Of a DNA stretch of 64,000 nucleotides, positions 54,690 to 64,000 are shown one piece after another. A model generated the notes under the pieces. That model was not told the DNA's origin, did no database searches, and worked only from the letters and a program-made list of their open reading frames with translations. Positions within the stretch are counted from its first letter, which is position 1. The number at the start of each line of letters is the position of its first letter. A program made the position numbers and the translations under genes. This stretch comes from Guyanagaster necrorhizus. Taxonomy: Eukaryota > Basidiomycota > Agaricomycetes > Agaricales > Physalacriaceae. The stretch covers positions 68,762-132,761 of the forward strand of contig NW_025064911.1 in the NCBI RefSeq assembly GCF_019112545.1. The letters run 5' to 3'.

Positions 54690-57600
54690 ACAATTCGTAT
54701 TCGTGTATAGTGTCATCGGCATCCATGTATTTTTTGTTGATCCACTGATTGGATTCTGGGCCATAGCCCTTCCAACTGATGAGGTAATCGACTGTGGTTG
54801 TTGTTCCTCCTCCTTTTGCCTTGACTTTTCATAGTTTATGATGTAAGATTTAGTCTATTTTGTAGTGTTCCTCATCATTGATGAGGTCAGGTGGTGGAGA
54901 AGGTGGTCATTCCTGATTTTGGAAGGCTGGGGCAATATATGGTGTCAGTAATGTTTCGTTAAAAACATCATGCACCTTCCAGGATGCCAGTAACTGCAGT
55001 TTGTAGGCACTCTGATCAATTTTTGCTATTATTGGGAAGGGTCCAGTTTGTTTGTTGGCCAATTTGCATTTGGGCCAAGGTAGGTGAAGATTTGTTGTGT
55101 CCAGCCAGACTTTATCATGTGCTTGGTAGTTGTGTGCAGGGTGCTGGTGTTTGTTATATTGATTTTTCATTGTTGTTGCTGCCTTTTTTAAAGCTGATTT
55201 CATTTCGGTATGGATTGCCGCCATTGTGTTGGCAAACTCTGTAGAGGTGGGGGTTGTAGTATGGCGTCATTCGGTATGTGAGATGTTTGAGTGACGTCCA
55301 TAGTTTATATAAAATAGCATCTTTCCCATAGCTGAATGAATGTAGTTATTGTGTTGGAAAGCAGCAAGCACTAACCATTCTGTCCAGTCATCTTGATGGT
55401 AATTGATAAAGAGGTGCAGGTATTTTTCAATTTCCTGATTTGCCCATTCTGTCTGTCTATCTGTTTGTGGGTGATATGCGGTAGAGATGTTCTGCTGAAT
55501 GTTTAGAAGGTGGTACAGGTCATCAAGGAATTTTGAGATGAACTGTGGACCCCTATCTGATATGATGACTTGTGGCATCCCATATTTAGTGTAGACCTCA
55601 TCTCGTAGGATTTTTGCTCATCTCTTGAAGGACAGTTCTGTTGAACATGGTACTGGTATGATTGCTTTTGAGAATTAATCGACAATGACGATTATAGTAT
55701 CATAGCCATTGCAATCGAGAAGTCCAGTGATCATGTTGATGGAGATGTGGGTCCACAGGAAGGATGGGACCTCATTTGGATGTAGCAGTGTGGCCCAGGT
55801 CTGTGTCAATGATTTTTTCTGCTGGCAAGTTTTGCATGCTTTAACGTACTTTGTGATGTCATTGATCATTTTGGGCCACCAATAATTCCACAGTATCAAT
55901 TCTTTGGTTTTGGTAATACCAGGGTGTCTGGCGGTCTAGTGGTCATGGTGCATAGCAATGATTTCTCCATGCAGTCCTTGATCTTGTGGGATGTAGATTC
56001 ACCCATCATAATGGATCATTCCATCTTCCCTTTTTAATCCTTGTTCATGGTTTAGTGATGGTGCGATTCATTGATCCCATTTGTGGCTATCTCTGGTGGC
56101 ACTCTTGATCCATTCATGTATCTCTTCCTCTGTGGGCATGATCATGGCATGAAAGTGTTCGGGTTGTAAGAGCATGATGCCCTCATTGTCCATTCCCCCT
56201 TGATTATGATCTGCCTGCTGGCTAAGTAAGTCAGCCTTTTTATTGGCGGTGCCTGCTTTATGATGTAGGGTGTACTGGTATTGACTGAGTTCAGTTACCC
56301 ATCTGGCTTGTTGTCAGTTTAACTTCTGTGGTTTCTGAAAATATCGGAGGTTTTGGTGATCAGTCCAGATCTCAAAGATCTCTGTGGCCCCGATCAAGTA
56401 ATGATGCCACTCCTCCAGTGCAAGCATGATGACAAGTAGTTCCTTGTCATAGATTTCATAGTTTCATTCAGTTGTAGAGAGTGCTTTTGAGAGGAAGGCA
56501 ACTGGGTGCCATTTCCCTTTCTGTTCCTGAGAGAGAACTGCTCCTATAGCTCTCTCACTGGAGTCCGCTTCCACCTTGAACTTCTCTCTTTGCATCAGAA
56601 TGGCCAGTACGACATCCTCTGCGAGCCTCCTTTTTAGGTCATTGAAGGCTGCCTGTTGAGAGTGGCCCCATGTCTATGGGGCATTGCCAGTTAGTTGAGT
56701 CATTGGCTGGATGATTTTACTGTAGTCTCAGATAAACTGTCAATAGAAATTGGTGAATCTGAGGAATGATTGAAGTTCCTTTTTCTTCTCTAGTTCTGGC
56801 CATTCCATAACCCCTGCCACCTTGATGAGATCCATGCAGATGCTCCCCTTGCTTATTATTACTCTGAGGTATTCTATTTCGAGTATCTCAAATTCACACT
56901 TTTCTGCTTTAAGGAATAATTTGTGTTTCCTCATGTAGGACAGGATCTGTCATACAAGCTGTCGGTGTTCCTCTTTTGTTTTTGACATGATGAGAATGTT
57001 GTCCAGATAGATGGTGACTTTTCCAGTGGTGATGAGGTCTTTAAAGATGTTGTTCATCATCCATTGGAATGTAGCAGGTGAATTAGTCAGCCCGAAGAAC
57101 ATTACTATGAGCTCAAAGAGCCCTCAGTTGGTTTGGAACATGGCTTTCCACTTATCCCCCTCTTTGATTCTGATGTTGTTGTAGCCCCATCGTATATCCA
57201 GTTTGGAGTAATATTTGGCACCATGGAGTTTATCCATGAGTTCCGAGATTAGGGGGAGGGGGTACTGATTCTTGATTGTCATTTCATTAAGTTTTCAGTA
57301 ATCTTGAACCAGTCAGAGTTTCTCATCCTTCTTTTTTATGAAGAAGAAGGGGGATGCCATAGGTGATTTTAAAGGTCAGATTCATCTGCTGGATAAGTTT
57401 TCGTCTAAAAACTTGTCGAGTTTCTGCTGTTCAAGGTTGCTTAAGGGATACGTTTTGCAATCGAGGTTGGCACTGGCATTGGGGACTAGCTCAATCACAT
57501 GGTTCCAAGGCTTTGATTTGGGTAGTTCGTCAAAGCTCTCTTTTTCAAATAGGTCTTGGAAATCTCGGGCCCACTCTGATACCATTTTCTTGAATGTCCT

Positions 57601-58134
57601 CTCGACCCTTTGTTCATTGGCTTTGACAGCCAAGTTGTTGGCATGGTGCACTGCCTGGATGTGTATTTTCTTTTGCAGATTGATGGCGATGATGGTTTCA
57701 CTGTCTTCCATCTCCTCATCTCACCTGTCCTCTGCATCTCCATCAGGCAATTCAAATGGGAGTTTCTGGCATTGACATCTGGCAAATGTTATCTGACCTG
57801 TCTTCCAGTTGATGAGAGGATTATGACAGATCAACCAGTCATGTCCAAGGAAGGCTTCCTTGGAACCGAGGTTGGTGATAGCTAGATCAATTCATTTGAA
57901 GTGATCTTTGATCATTAATCTGAGTTTGAAGAATTTGGTTATTGAACTGGCCTGGTTTTTTGTCCTGTCAGCATTGTAGACTGGGATTGAGGCAGTGGTG
58001 GTTTGTGTTGGTAGTTTATATTTTTTGACGAAGGCTCGGTTTATCAAGCTACCTGTACATCTACTGTCAATTAGGGTGGTGATAGAGTAGGTGATCCAAG
58101 ATGTAAGCATTTTAATTTGTGCTTTGGTGAGCAA
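54690..58134 (-). pseudogene. Pol of chromovirus B
   Basis: From 5' to 3' on the minus strand. Protease: LIDSRCTGSLINRAFVKKYK (58050 region). RT: MEDSETIIAINLQKKIHIQA before it and YLDNILIMSKTKEEH near 56990-57020, with the second catalytic Asp changed to Asn. Integrase: WTHISINMITGLLDCNGYDT with the first catalytic Asp apparently Asn, VIISDRGPQFISKFLDDL, and RQTEWANQEIEKYLHLF with the Glu present (55267-55899). The C-terminal chromodomain lies at about 54690-54830. Broken by scattered stops. Confidence 0.8.
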
Positions 58135-58139
58135 ATCTC

Positions 58140-58799
58140 ACCTGGGGGTTTTGGATCTTCAGATGAACTTTCAAGGTCCTTGAAGTTCATCTAACCATTC
58201 TAGCACTTGATTTCTTCCTGCTTTCTTCATCCCTTCCAACAGTTCATCTGCTACTTCTGTGACCTGAGTTTTGTGAACCCAATTTTTTAGTGCAGCTTTT
58301 GCTGTTGCTTCATCTTTGGCATCACAGATGGCCCTCCAGGTCCACTCAGTTTCAAATGGTTTGAGCCAAGTGGTGGGGCTCTCTGCCCTGCTTCAGCCCA
58401 TAGGCATTTGAGCTCTTTTCTCTTGCAATTCTTTGGTGTGCATGTTAGGCAGTTGTGGTATATTCGAATGCATTTGTGATATAGAGATAACTACAGAAGT
58501 GCTATTAGTCCTTCTAGCGGCTACGGAGGGCACACCATTAAGTCCTTTGGCCAGTTCAGTGGAATCGCTCACTGACTGGCCCTATCTTTTACTTCCTCAA
58601 CCTTTGTTTCTGTCCCAAGTTCCTCTTCTTCTTTTTGCAGATCGGTGATCTGTGTCCTAATCTCTTCTTGGGTTCACTTCTTTTTTGGGCAGTCCTTGGC
58701 CATGTGACCTTTCTGCCTGCAATTGAAGCACTTTCCTTCTTTTTTCATGTGGTCAATATCCATTGGTTTGCTGGTCCCTGTATATGTTGTCCCAGTCCC
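58140..58799 (-). pseudogene. Gag 3' part of chromovirus B, cut by element C
   Basis: Minus-strand nucleocapsid knuckle GKCFNCRQKGHMAKDC at about 58680-58735, followed by acidic linker sequence toward protease. The upstream capsid part is absent because C's LTR starts at 58800. Confidence 0.75.
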
Positions 58800-59318
58800 T
58801 GTTAAGCCCAAATTTCACATGACTATCAACACATGATAAACAGTTCAGTACCTCACACTTCGAGTATGTCTGACTGAGTTTACAGGAGTTAACAGCAGGA
58901 GTGAGTCAAGACTCTGTAGTAAGAGCTCGAGAGTAGTTTGGTGAAGAATAAACTTTAGTTTGAGACTGGAGTATTACAGTGAGAGCTATGCTACTTAAAT
59001 ACTGTTCTGTTATCGTACTATAAATAAATGTTCACAAAAGATATTGTTCTGCTGTAGAGCTCTTACTCCTGCTGTTACCAGGCTCTCCACAAAAGCTGTT
59101 GTCTTGCTGTTGTGCTGTTACTGCTGCACCACTATTGAAGAATAAAAGGAGTATTGTCTCTCCCTTCACAGCACACAGCAACACGATAGGAGAGTGACTG
59201 ACTGGGTTGCTGAGCTAAGCATTCCCACAGTCCTAAGCACTGGCCTAAGCACTCTGACTAAGCAAAGATAAGGGTCATTTCTGAGGAAAAAGAAAAGAAA
59301 ATGGGAAAAATTGTAACA
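58800..59318 (-). repeat. 3' LTR of chromovirus C
   Basis: 519 bp, TGTTAAGCCCAAATTTC to AAAAATTGTAACA on the plus strand, followed by the polypurine complement TTACTCTCTCCTTAAGACC. Closest in length and internal blocks to the solo LTR at 37667-38193. Confidence 0.9.
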
Positions 59319-59388
59319 TTACTCTCTCCTTAAGACCATTGTCCCGATGGTTAAGTTAGGGTAAGTCTTCCTTGCCAGAGCCAGGTGG

Positions 59389-62300
59389 CTAATCTGCTGG
59401 ACCTCTCAGCTGTTCAGTTGCAGGCTTCAAATAAGTCGAAGGAGTGGTACATTGCTCTTCGCTGTATGTCTCCACCATTTCTGGTTCACCTGTTGCAGGG
59501 TCATCTTCATCATCCTCTTTAACATGTTCTCTGCTGTTGGCAGGTTGGTTGATGTATATCTGACTAGATATAATCTCCCTTTCTGTTGTCGCTGGCACTT
59601 GTTTTAGAGATATATTGTTGGACATGATCCCCTTCGTGTCCAGTTTGTTGATTTTGTGTTCATAGTCCCATATCGCATCTTCTGCATTCATGTATTTTTC
59701 ATTGACCCATTGGTTTGATTCTGATCCATATCCCTTCCAGCTGACTAGGTAGTCAACAGTTGTTTTCATGCCTCTGCCTCATGCTTTAACCTTTTGGGTT
59801 TTGTGGTTTAGCACTTCATCGATTTCATAGTGTTCTTCATCATCGATGAGTTCTGCTGGTAGTGGAGGTGGTTTTTCTTGGTTTGGAAAGGCTGGTGCTA
59901 TGTATGGTGTTAATAATGTTTCATTAAAAACATTATGGATTCTCCAGGTTGCCAAGAGTTGTAGTTTATATGCAGATTTGCCAATTTTGGCGATGACTTT
60001 GAATGGACCAGTTCATTTGTCTGCCAGTTTTTGTTTTGGCCTTGGCAGATGAAGGTTCGTAGTATCCAACCAGACCTTGTTGTTGGTTGAATATTCATGT
60101 GCTGCCTATCGGTGCTTGTCATACTGCTTCTTCATTGTTGAAGCAGCTTTTTTGAGAGCCATTTTCATTTCTTCATGAATCTTTGCTATTGTTGTTGTAA
60201 AGTCCATTGATGCCAGTGTTGTTGTGTGGATCCATCCTGTCTGCACTACTGGTGGGTTCCATCCGTAATTCACAAAGAAGGGTGTTTTACCTATTGCTGA
60301 GTGAATTCTGTTATTGTGTTGGAATGCTGCTAGTGCTAGCCATTCTGTCCAGTCATCTTATTGATAACTGATGAAAAGTCTTAGGTACTTTTCAATTTCC
60401 TGGTTGGCCCATTCCGTTTGGCCATCGGTCTGTGGGTGATATGCCATTGAGGCATTCCTTTTGATGTTGAGGAGTCGATACAAATTGTCTAAGAATTTAA
60501 AGACGAATTGTGGTCCTCTGTCTGAGATCACTACTTGAGGCATACCATATTTTGCATAAACCTCATCCCATAGTATTTTTGCCCATCCCTCAGATGTTAA
60601 CTCTGTTGAGCAGGTGATCAGAATGATTGCCTTTGAGAAGTGATCGACTATGACGATGATAGCATTATAGCCATCACTTTTGGGGAGTCTCATTATCATA
60701 TCCACTAAAATGTGAGTCCATGGTGACAAAGGGACCTCATTTGGATGGAGTGGGGCTGCTCTGGGTTGTGTTGAAGTCTTGCCTCACTAGCAAATCTCGC
60801 AAGCTTTGACATATCGGATGATACCATAGTCTATCTTTGGCCACCAATATTCTCTCAAGACTAATTTCTTCATTTTAGCAATCCCGGGGTGTCTGGCAGT
60901 CATGTGATCATGACATGTGGCAATAATGTCACCTTGCAGTCTTTGATCCCTCAGGATGTAGATCTGTTCATCATAACGGATCAATCCCCCTTCTTTCTTT
61001 AGCTCATGCTCATGGTTGAGTGATGAGGCAATTCTCTGATTCCACTTGTGGGGATCCCATGTGGTGCTCTTGATGCATTTGTGCATCTCTTCTTCCATGG
61101 GCATGATCATTGCCCAGAAGTGTTCTGGTCATAATAATATGACCTTCTTGTTGTCATCTCCTCTTTGGTTATGATCTGCCCTGCAGCTGAGGAAGTTGGC
61201 CTTCTTGTTTGCTGCTTCAGCCTTGTGATGGAGTGTATACTCATACTCTGATAGTTCTGTGACCCATCTAGCTTGTCTGCGATTAAGCTTCTGGAGTTGT
61301 CAGAAATATCGAAGATTCTGGTGATCTATCCAGATCTCAAAGGTCTGATTGGCTCCAATGAGATAATGCCACCATTCGGAAAGGGCGAGCATTATAGTGA
61401 GAAGTTCCTTATCATAGATTTCATAGTTGCGTTCCATTACAGTGAGCGTCTTGGACATGAAGGTGACTGGTCACCATTTATTGTCCTGTTCCTGTGAGAG
61501 TACGGCTCCAATCACACCTTCACTGGAGTCTGCTTCCACCCAGAACTTCCCATCTTGGCTAGGAATTGCCAAGACAACATCTTTGGCTAAGCGGCGTTTA
61601 AGGTCATTAAATGCCATTTGTTGGGAAATTCCCCAGCCCCATGGGGAGTTTCCAGTTAATTGTGTCATTGGTTACACTGTTTTGCTGTAATCCCAGATGA
61701 ATCATTGGTAGAAGTTGGTGAATCCGAGGAATGATTGTAGCTCCTTCTTCTTGGTCAGTTCCAGCCATTCAGTTACCTCCACCACTTTGACAGGGTCCAT
61801 TCTGATACTTCCTTTGCTGATAATGACTCCAAGGTATTCTGTTTCTAATACCTCAAATTCACATTTTTCAGCCTTAAGGAAGAGTTGGTGCTTTCTCATC
61901 AAGGATAGCATCTGTCGTACTATCCTGTGGTGTTCTTCCTTGGTTTTAGACATAATGAGTATGTCATCTAAGTAGATTGTGATCTTCTCCATGGCAATGA
62001 GATCTTTGAAGATGTCATTCATCATCCACTGGAAGGTGGCCAGTGAGTTGGTCAGTCCAAAGAACATAACCATTGGTTCAAACAAACTATGGTTTGTCTG
62101 AAAAGCAGCCTTCCACTCATCGCCCTTCTTGATGCACACATTGTTGTATTCCCATCAAACATCCAGTTTGGTGTAATATTTTGTGCCTCAGAGTTTGTCC
62201 ATTAACTCTGAGATCAATGGAAGGGGATAACAGTTCTTGATCATCATCTCATTGAGCTTCCGATAATCCTGTACCGGACATAGTTTTCTATCCTTCTTTT

Positions 62301-63039
62301 TGATGAAAAAGAAGGGTGATGCCATTGGGGATTTTGATGGTCGGATCCTCCCACTAGACAAGTTTTCTTCAAGGAATTTATCCAGTTCCTGTTGTTCATT
62401 ATTGCTTAGTGGGTAACACTTGCAATCTAGGTTGGCATTAGAGTTAGAGATTAGTTTGATAGCATGGTCTCATGGCTTCATATCAGGTAGTTCGTCAAAA
62501 CTTTCCTTTTCGAACAAATCTTGAAAGTCATGGGCTCATGTGGGTACCATTTCCTCAAATGTTTTCTCCTCCTTTCCTGCATTTGCCCTTGCTGCTAAGT
62601 CATTAGCATGGTATATTCCTTTGATGTTAATGGCTCTTTGAGGATTGATGGCAAGGGTTGTTTCACTGTCTTCCATTTCTTTGTCCTATTGATCTTCAGG
62701 GTTATTGTCTGGTAATTCGAATGGGATTCCCCAGCATCGACACTGAGCAAAAGTGATGCATCTGGTCTTCCAATTGATTAATGGGTTATGTCTGATGAGC
62801 CAATCATGTCCAAGGAAGATCTCTTTGGTTCTCAGGTCAGTTACTGCTAAATCAATTTGTTTCGAATGATCACCAATGGTGAGCCTGAGCTCAACATATT
62901 CAGTGATCGAGCCAGCTTGATTCTTGGTTCCATCCGCATTGTAGATGGGAATGGGGGCTGCTGTTGCCTGAGTAGGCAATTTGTACTTGTCGACAAAAGA
63001 TCGGTTAATGCTGCTTCCTGTGCAGCTGCTGTCAATCAA
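59389..63039 (-). pseudogene. Pol of chromovirus C (protease, RT, RNase H, integrase, chromodomain)
   Basis: Domains from 5' to 3' on the minus strand. Protease 62686-63039: IDSSCTGSSINRSFV and IFLGHDWLIRHNPLINWK. RT 61702-62139: FGLTNSLATFQWMMNDIF and YLDDILIMSKTKEEH. RNase H/connection 61300-61668. Integrase 60358-61110: HHCC part HDHMTARHPGIAKMKKLVLR and YVKACEIC; core D in HILVDMIMRL, D in VVISDRGPQF, E in DGQTEWANQEIEKYLR. The chromodomain, 59640-59770, reads VDYLVSWKGYGSESNQWVNE and is followed by an acidic tail to 59389. Remaining stops are mostly TGA or TAG at Trp, Gln or Arg positions, so it is probably inactive but recent. Chromodomains steer integration to marked heterochromatin, which fits the nesting seen here. 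Confidence 0.85.
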
Positions 63040-63099
63040 GGCAGCGACTGCATGGGTTGGTTGGGATGTTAATGTCTCGATCTGGGCCTTGGTTAATAA

Positions 63100-64000
63100 G
63101 TCACATCCTGAAAGTTTGGTGCGTCGAATGAATTTTTATGATCCATATAACTCATCCAACCATTCTAAGGCCTGGCACCCCTCTGCAGTTTTCATCCTGA
63201 TGATCATCTCATCGATCACTTCTTTGGCTTGGATTTTGTGTATCCAGTTTTTGAGTATGGCTTTTGCCGCTGCTTCGTCCTTGGCATCCTCGATGGCTCA
63301 CCAAGTCCACTCGGTATCAAATGGTTTGAGCCACGTTGTAGGGCCCTCTGCCCCTATTCAGCCTGAAGGCAGTTGAGTCTGTTTCATATTTTTAGTTTGA
63401 TGATTTTTTGATGAAGACACACCTTTGGGGCTCTCTGCCTCTCTTCAGCCCTTCATCAGCACTTGAGTTATTGGGGTTGGTTCCTTAGGCGATTCTGACT
63501 GGTGAATAATGGGGTCGAGTATATTCGAATGCATGCATAATTTAGACATAGGGGATAATACTACAGAAGATAAATTGTCAGTCTGTCCAGCAGAATGTGA
63601 CCCATCATTCATTTTCTTGGCCGAGTCAGCAGAATCGCTCACTGATCAGCCTTGTCTTTTTCCTCCTTGGGTTTGTCATCATACCCAAGGTCTTCATCTT
63701 CCTTCATCAGCTCAGCGATCTGCACCCGAATCTCTTTTCATGTGCACTTGTTCTTCTTTTGAGGGCAGTTTCATGCCATGTGGCCTTTCTGGCCACAATT
63801 GAAACATTTCCCCCCCTTCTTGAGGCAGTCCACATCCATCAGCTGACCTGTTCCAGTGTATGTTATACCTATACCGGTTTGCTTCATTCCATAAGAAGTT
63901 GGGGTTGAGCCACTGGGCTTGGCAGATGTGGTTGTGCCAGAAGTGGGGGGCCTCGGGCCCTGTCTCTGTCCTTGGCTTTGATGGCCATAGGCCAGGGTAG
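63100..64000 (-). pseudogene. Gag of chromovirus C, partial
   Basis: Minus-strand nucleocapsid motif CFNCGQKGHMA-stop-NC near 63775-63820, where TGA replaces the Trp found in element A. Pro/Ser/Gly-rich sequence precedes it at the window edge, and an acidic linker follows. The capsid part lies beyond the window. Confidence 0.65.

Larger units (their letters stand above)
54189..58799 (-). mobile_element. Chromovirus B: Ty3/gypsy element inserted in A and interrupted by C
   Basis: A minus-strand element whose 3' LTR (54189-54645) abuts the pol of A, and whose gag ends at 58799 exactly where the 3' LTR of C starts. Its 5' end must lie to the right of C, outside the window. It still contains CpG, unlike A and D, consistent with the nested order A older than B older than C. 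Confidence 0.85.
58800..64000 (-). mobile_element. Chromovirus C: youngest Ty3/gypsy element, runs off the window
   Basis: A minus-strand element with 3' LTR at 58800-59318 and pol and gag toward the right edge. It has the longest surviving frames and an intact YLDD box and integrase triad, so it is the least decayed of the cluster. The 5' LTR is outside the window. Confidence 0.88.

Overview
The window reads as nuclear DNA of a mushroom-forming basidiomycete (Agaricomycetes). Short 45-60 bp introns break almost every gene, and the gene families are typical of that class: CYP63-like P450, CE16 esterase, Dal5-type MFS, GFO/IDH oxidoreductase, wax-synthase-like MBOAT, F-box/LRR proteins, and Ty1/copia plus Ty3/gypsy chromovirus elements. 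The organism is inferred from content only.

Layout. 0-3 kb: 5'-truncated copia element with an open RT-RNase H frame. 3-5.4 kb: P450 N-terminal fragment, an intron-containing tRNA-Asp, and a broken ST7/MYND-finger gene. 6-7.3 kb: a membrane-protein gene divergent from mitochondrial ribosomal protein gene RSM19. 9-13.5 kb: the best-preserved block, an intact CLA4-type PAK kinase (PH-CRIB-kinase) followed head-to-tail by a six-exon gene with the same PH-CRIB start, two extra CRIB modules and no kinase. 14-23.5 kb: a run of decayed genes (MBOAT, an MFS transporter split by foreign sequence, two complementary fragments of a GFO/IDH gene, an F-box/LRR gene, an aspartic protease tail). 24-32.8 kb: a hypothetical gene, an RG-rich gene with a GC-AG intron, an intact secreted CE16 esterase, a decayed second copy of the RG-rich gene, and a broken P450. 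32.8-35.9 kb: nothing recognisable. 35.9-37.7 kb: an intact F-box gene whose last codons and stop lie in a solo LTR.

37.7-64 kb is a nested chromovirus cluster. From left to right it holds a solo LTR with a perfect 5-bp target duplication (GTAAT), element D (minus strand, both LTRs), a 292-bp remnant, element A (plus strand) cut by element B (minus), and B cut in gag by element C (minus), which leaves the window. About 16.5 kb of this (37.7-54.2 kb) contains almost no CpG, while the nested younger elements B and C still have some. In-frame stops in several dead genes of the gene-rich part are also of the CAG-to-TAG or CGA-to-TGA type. Both point to cytosine deamination shaping the locus.

Functionally, the intact genes are a Cdc42/Rac effector kinase and its kinase-less relative, a mitochondrial ribosomal protein, a secreted deacetylase, an F-box protein and two proteins of unknown function. 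There are no operons and no evident biosynthetic cluster.
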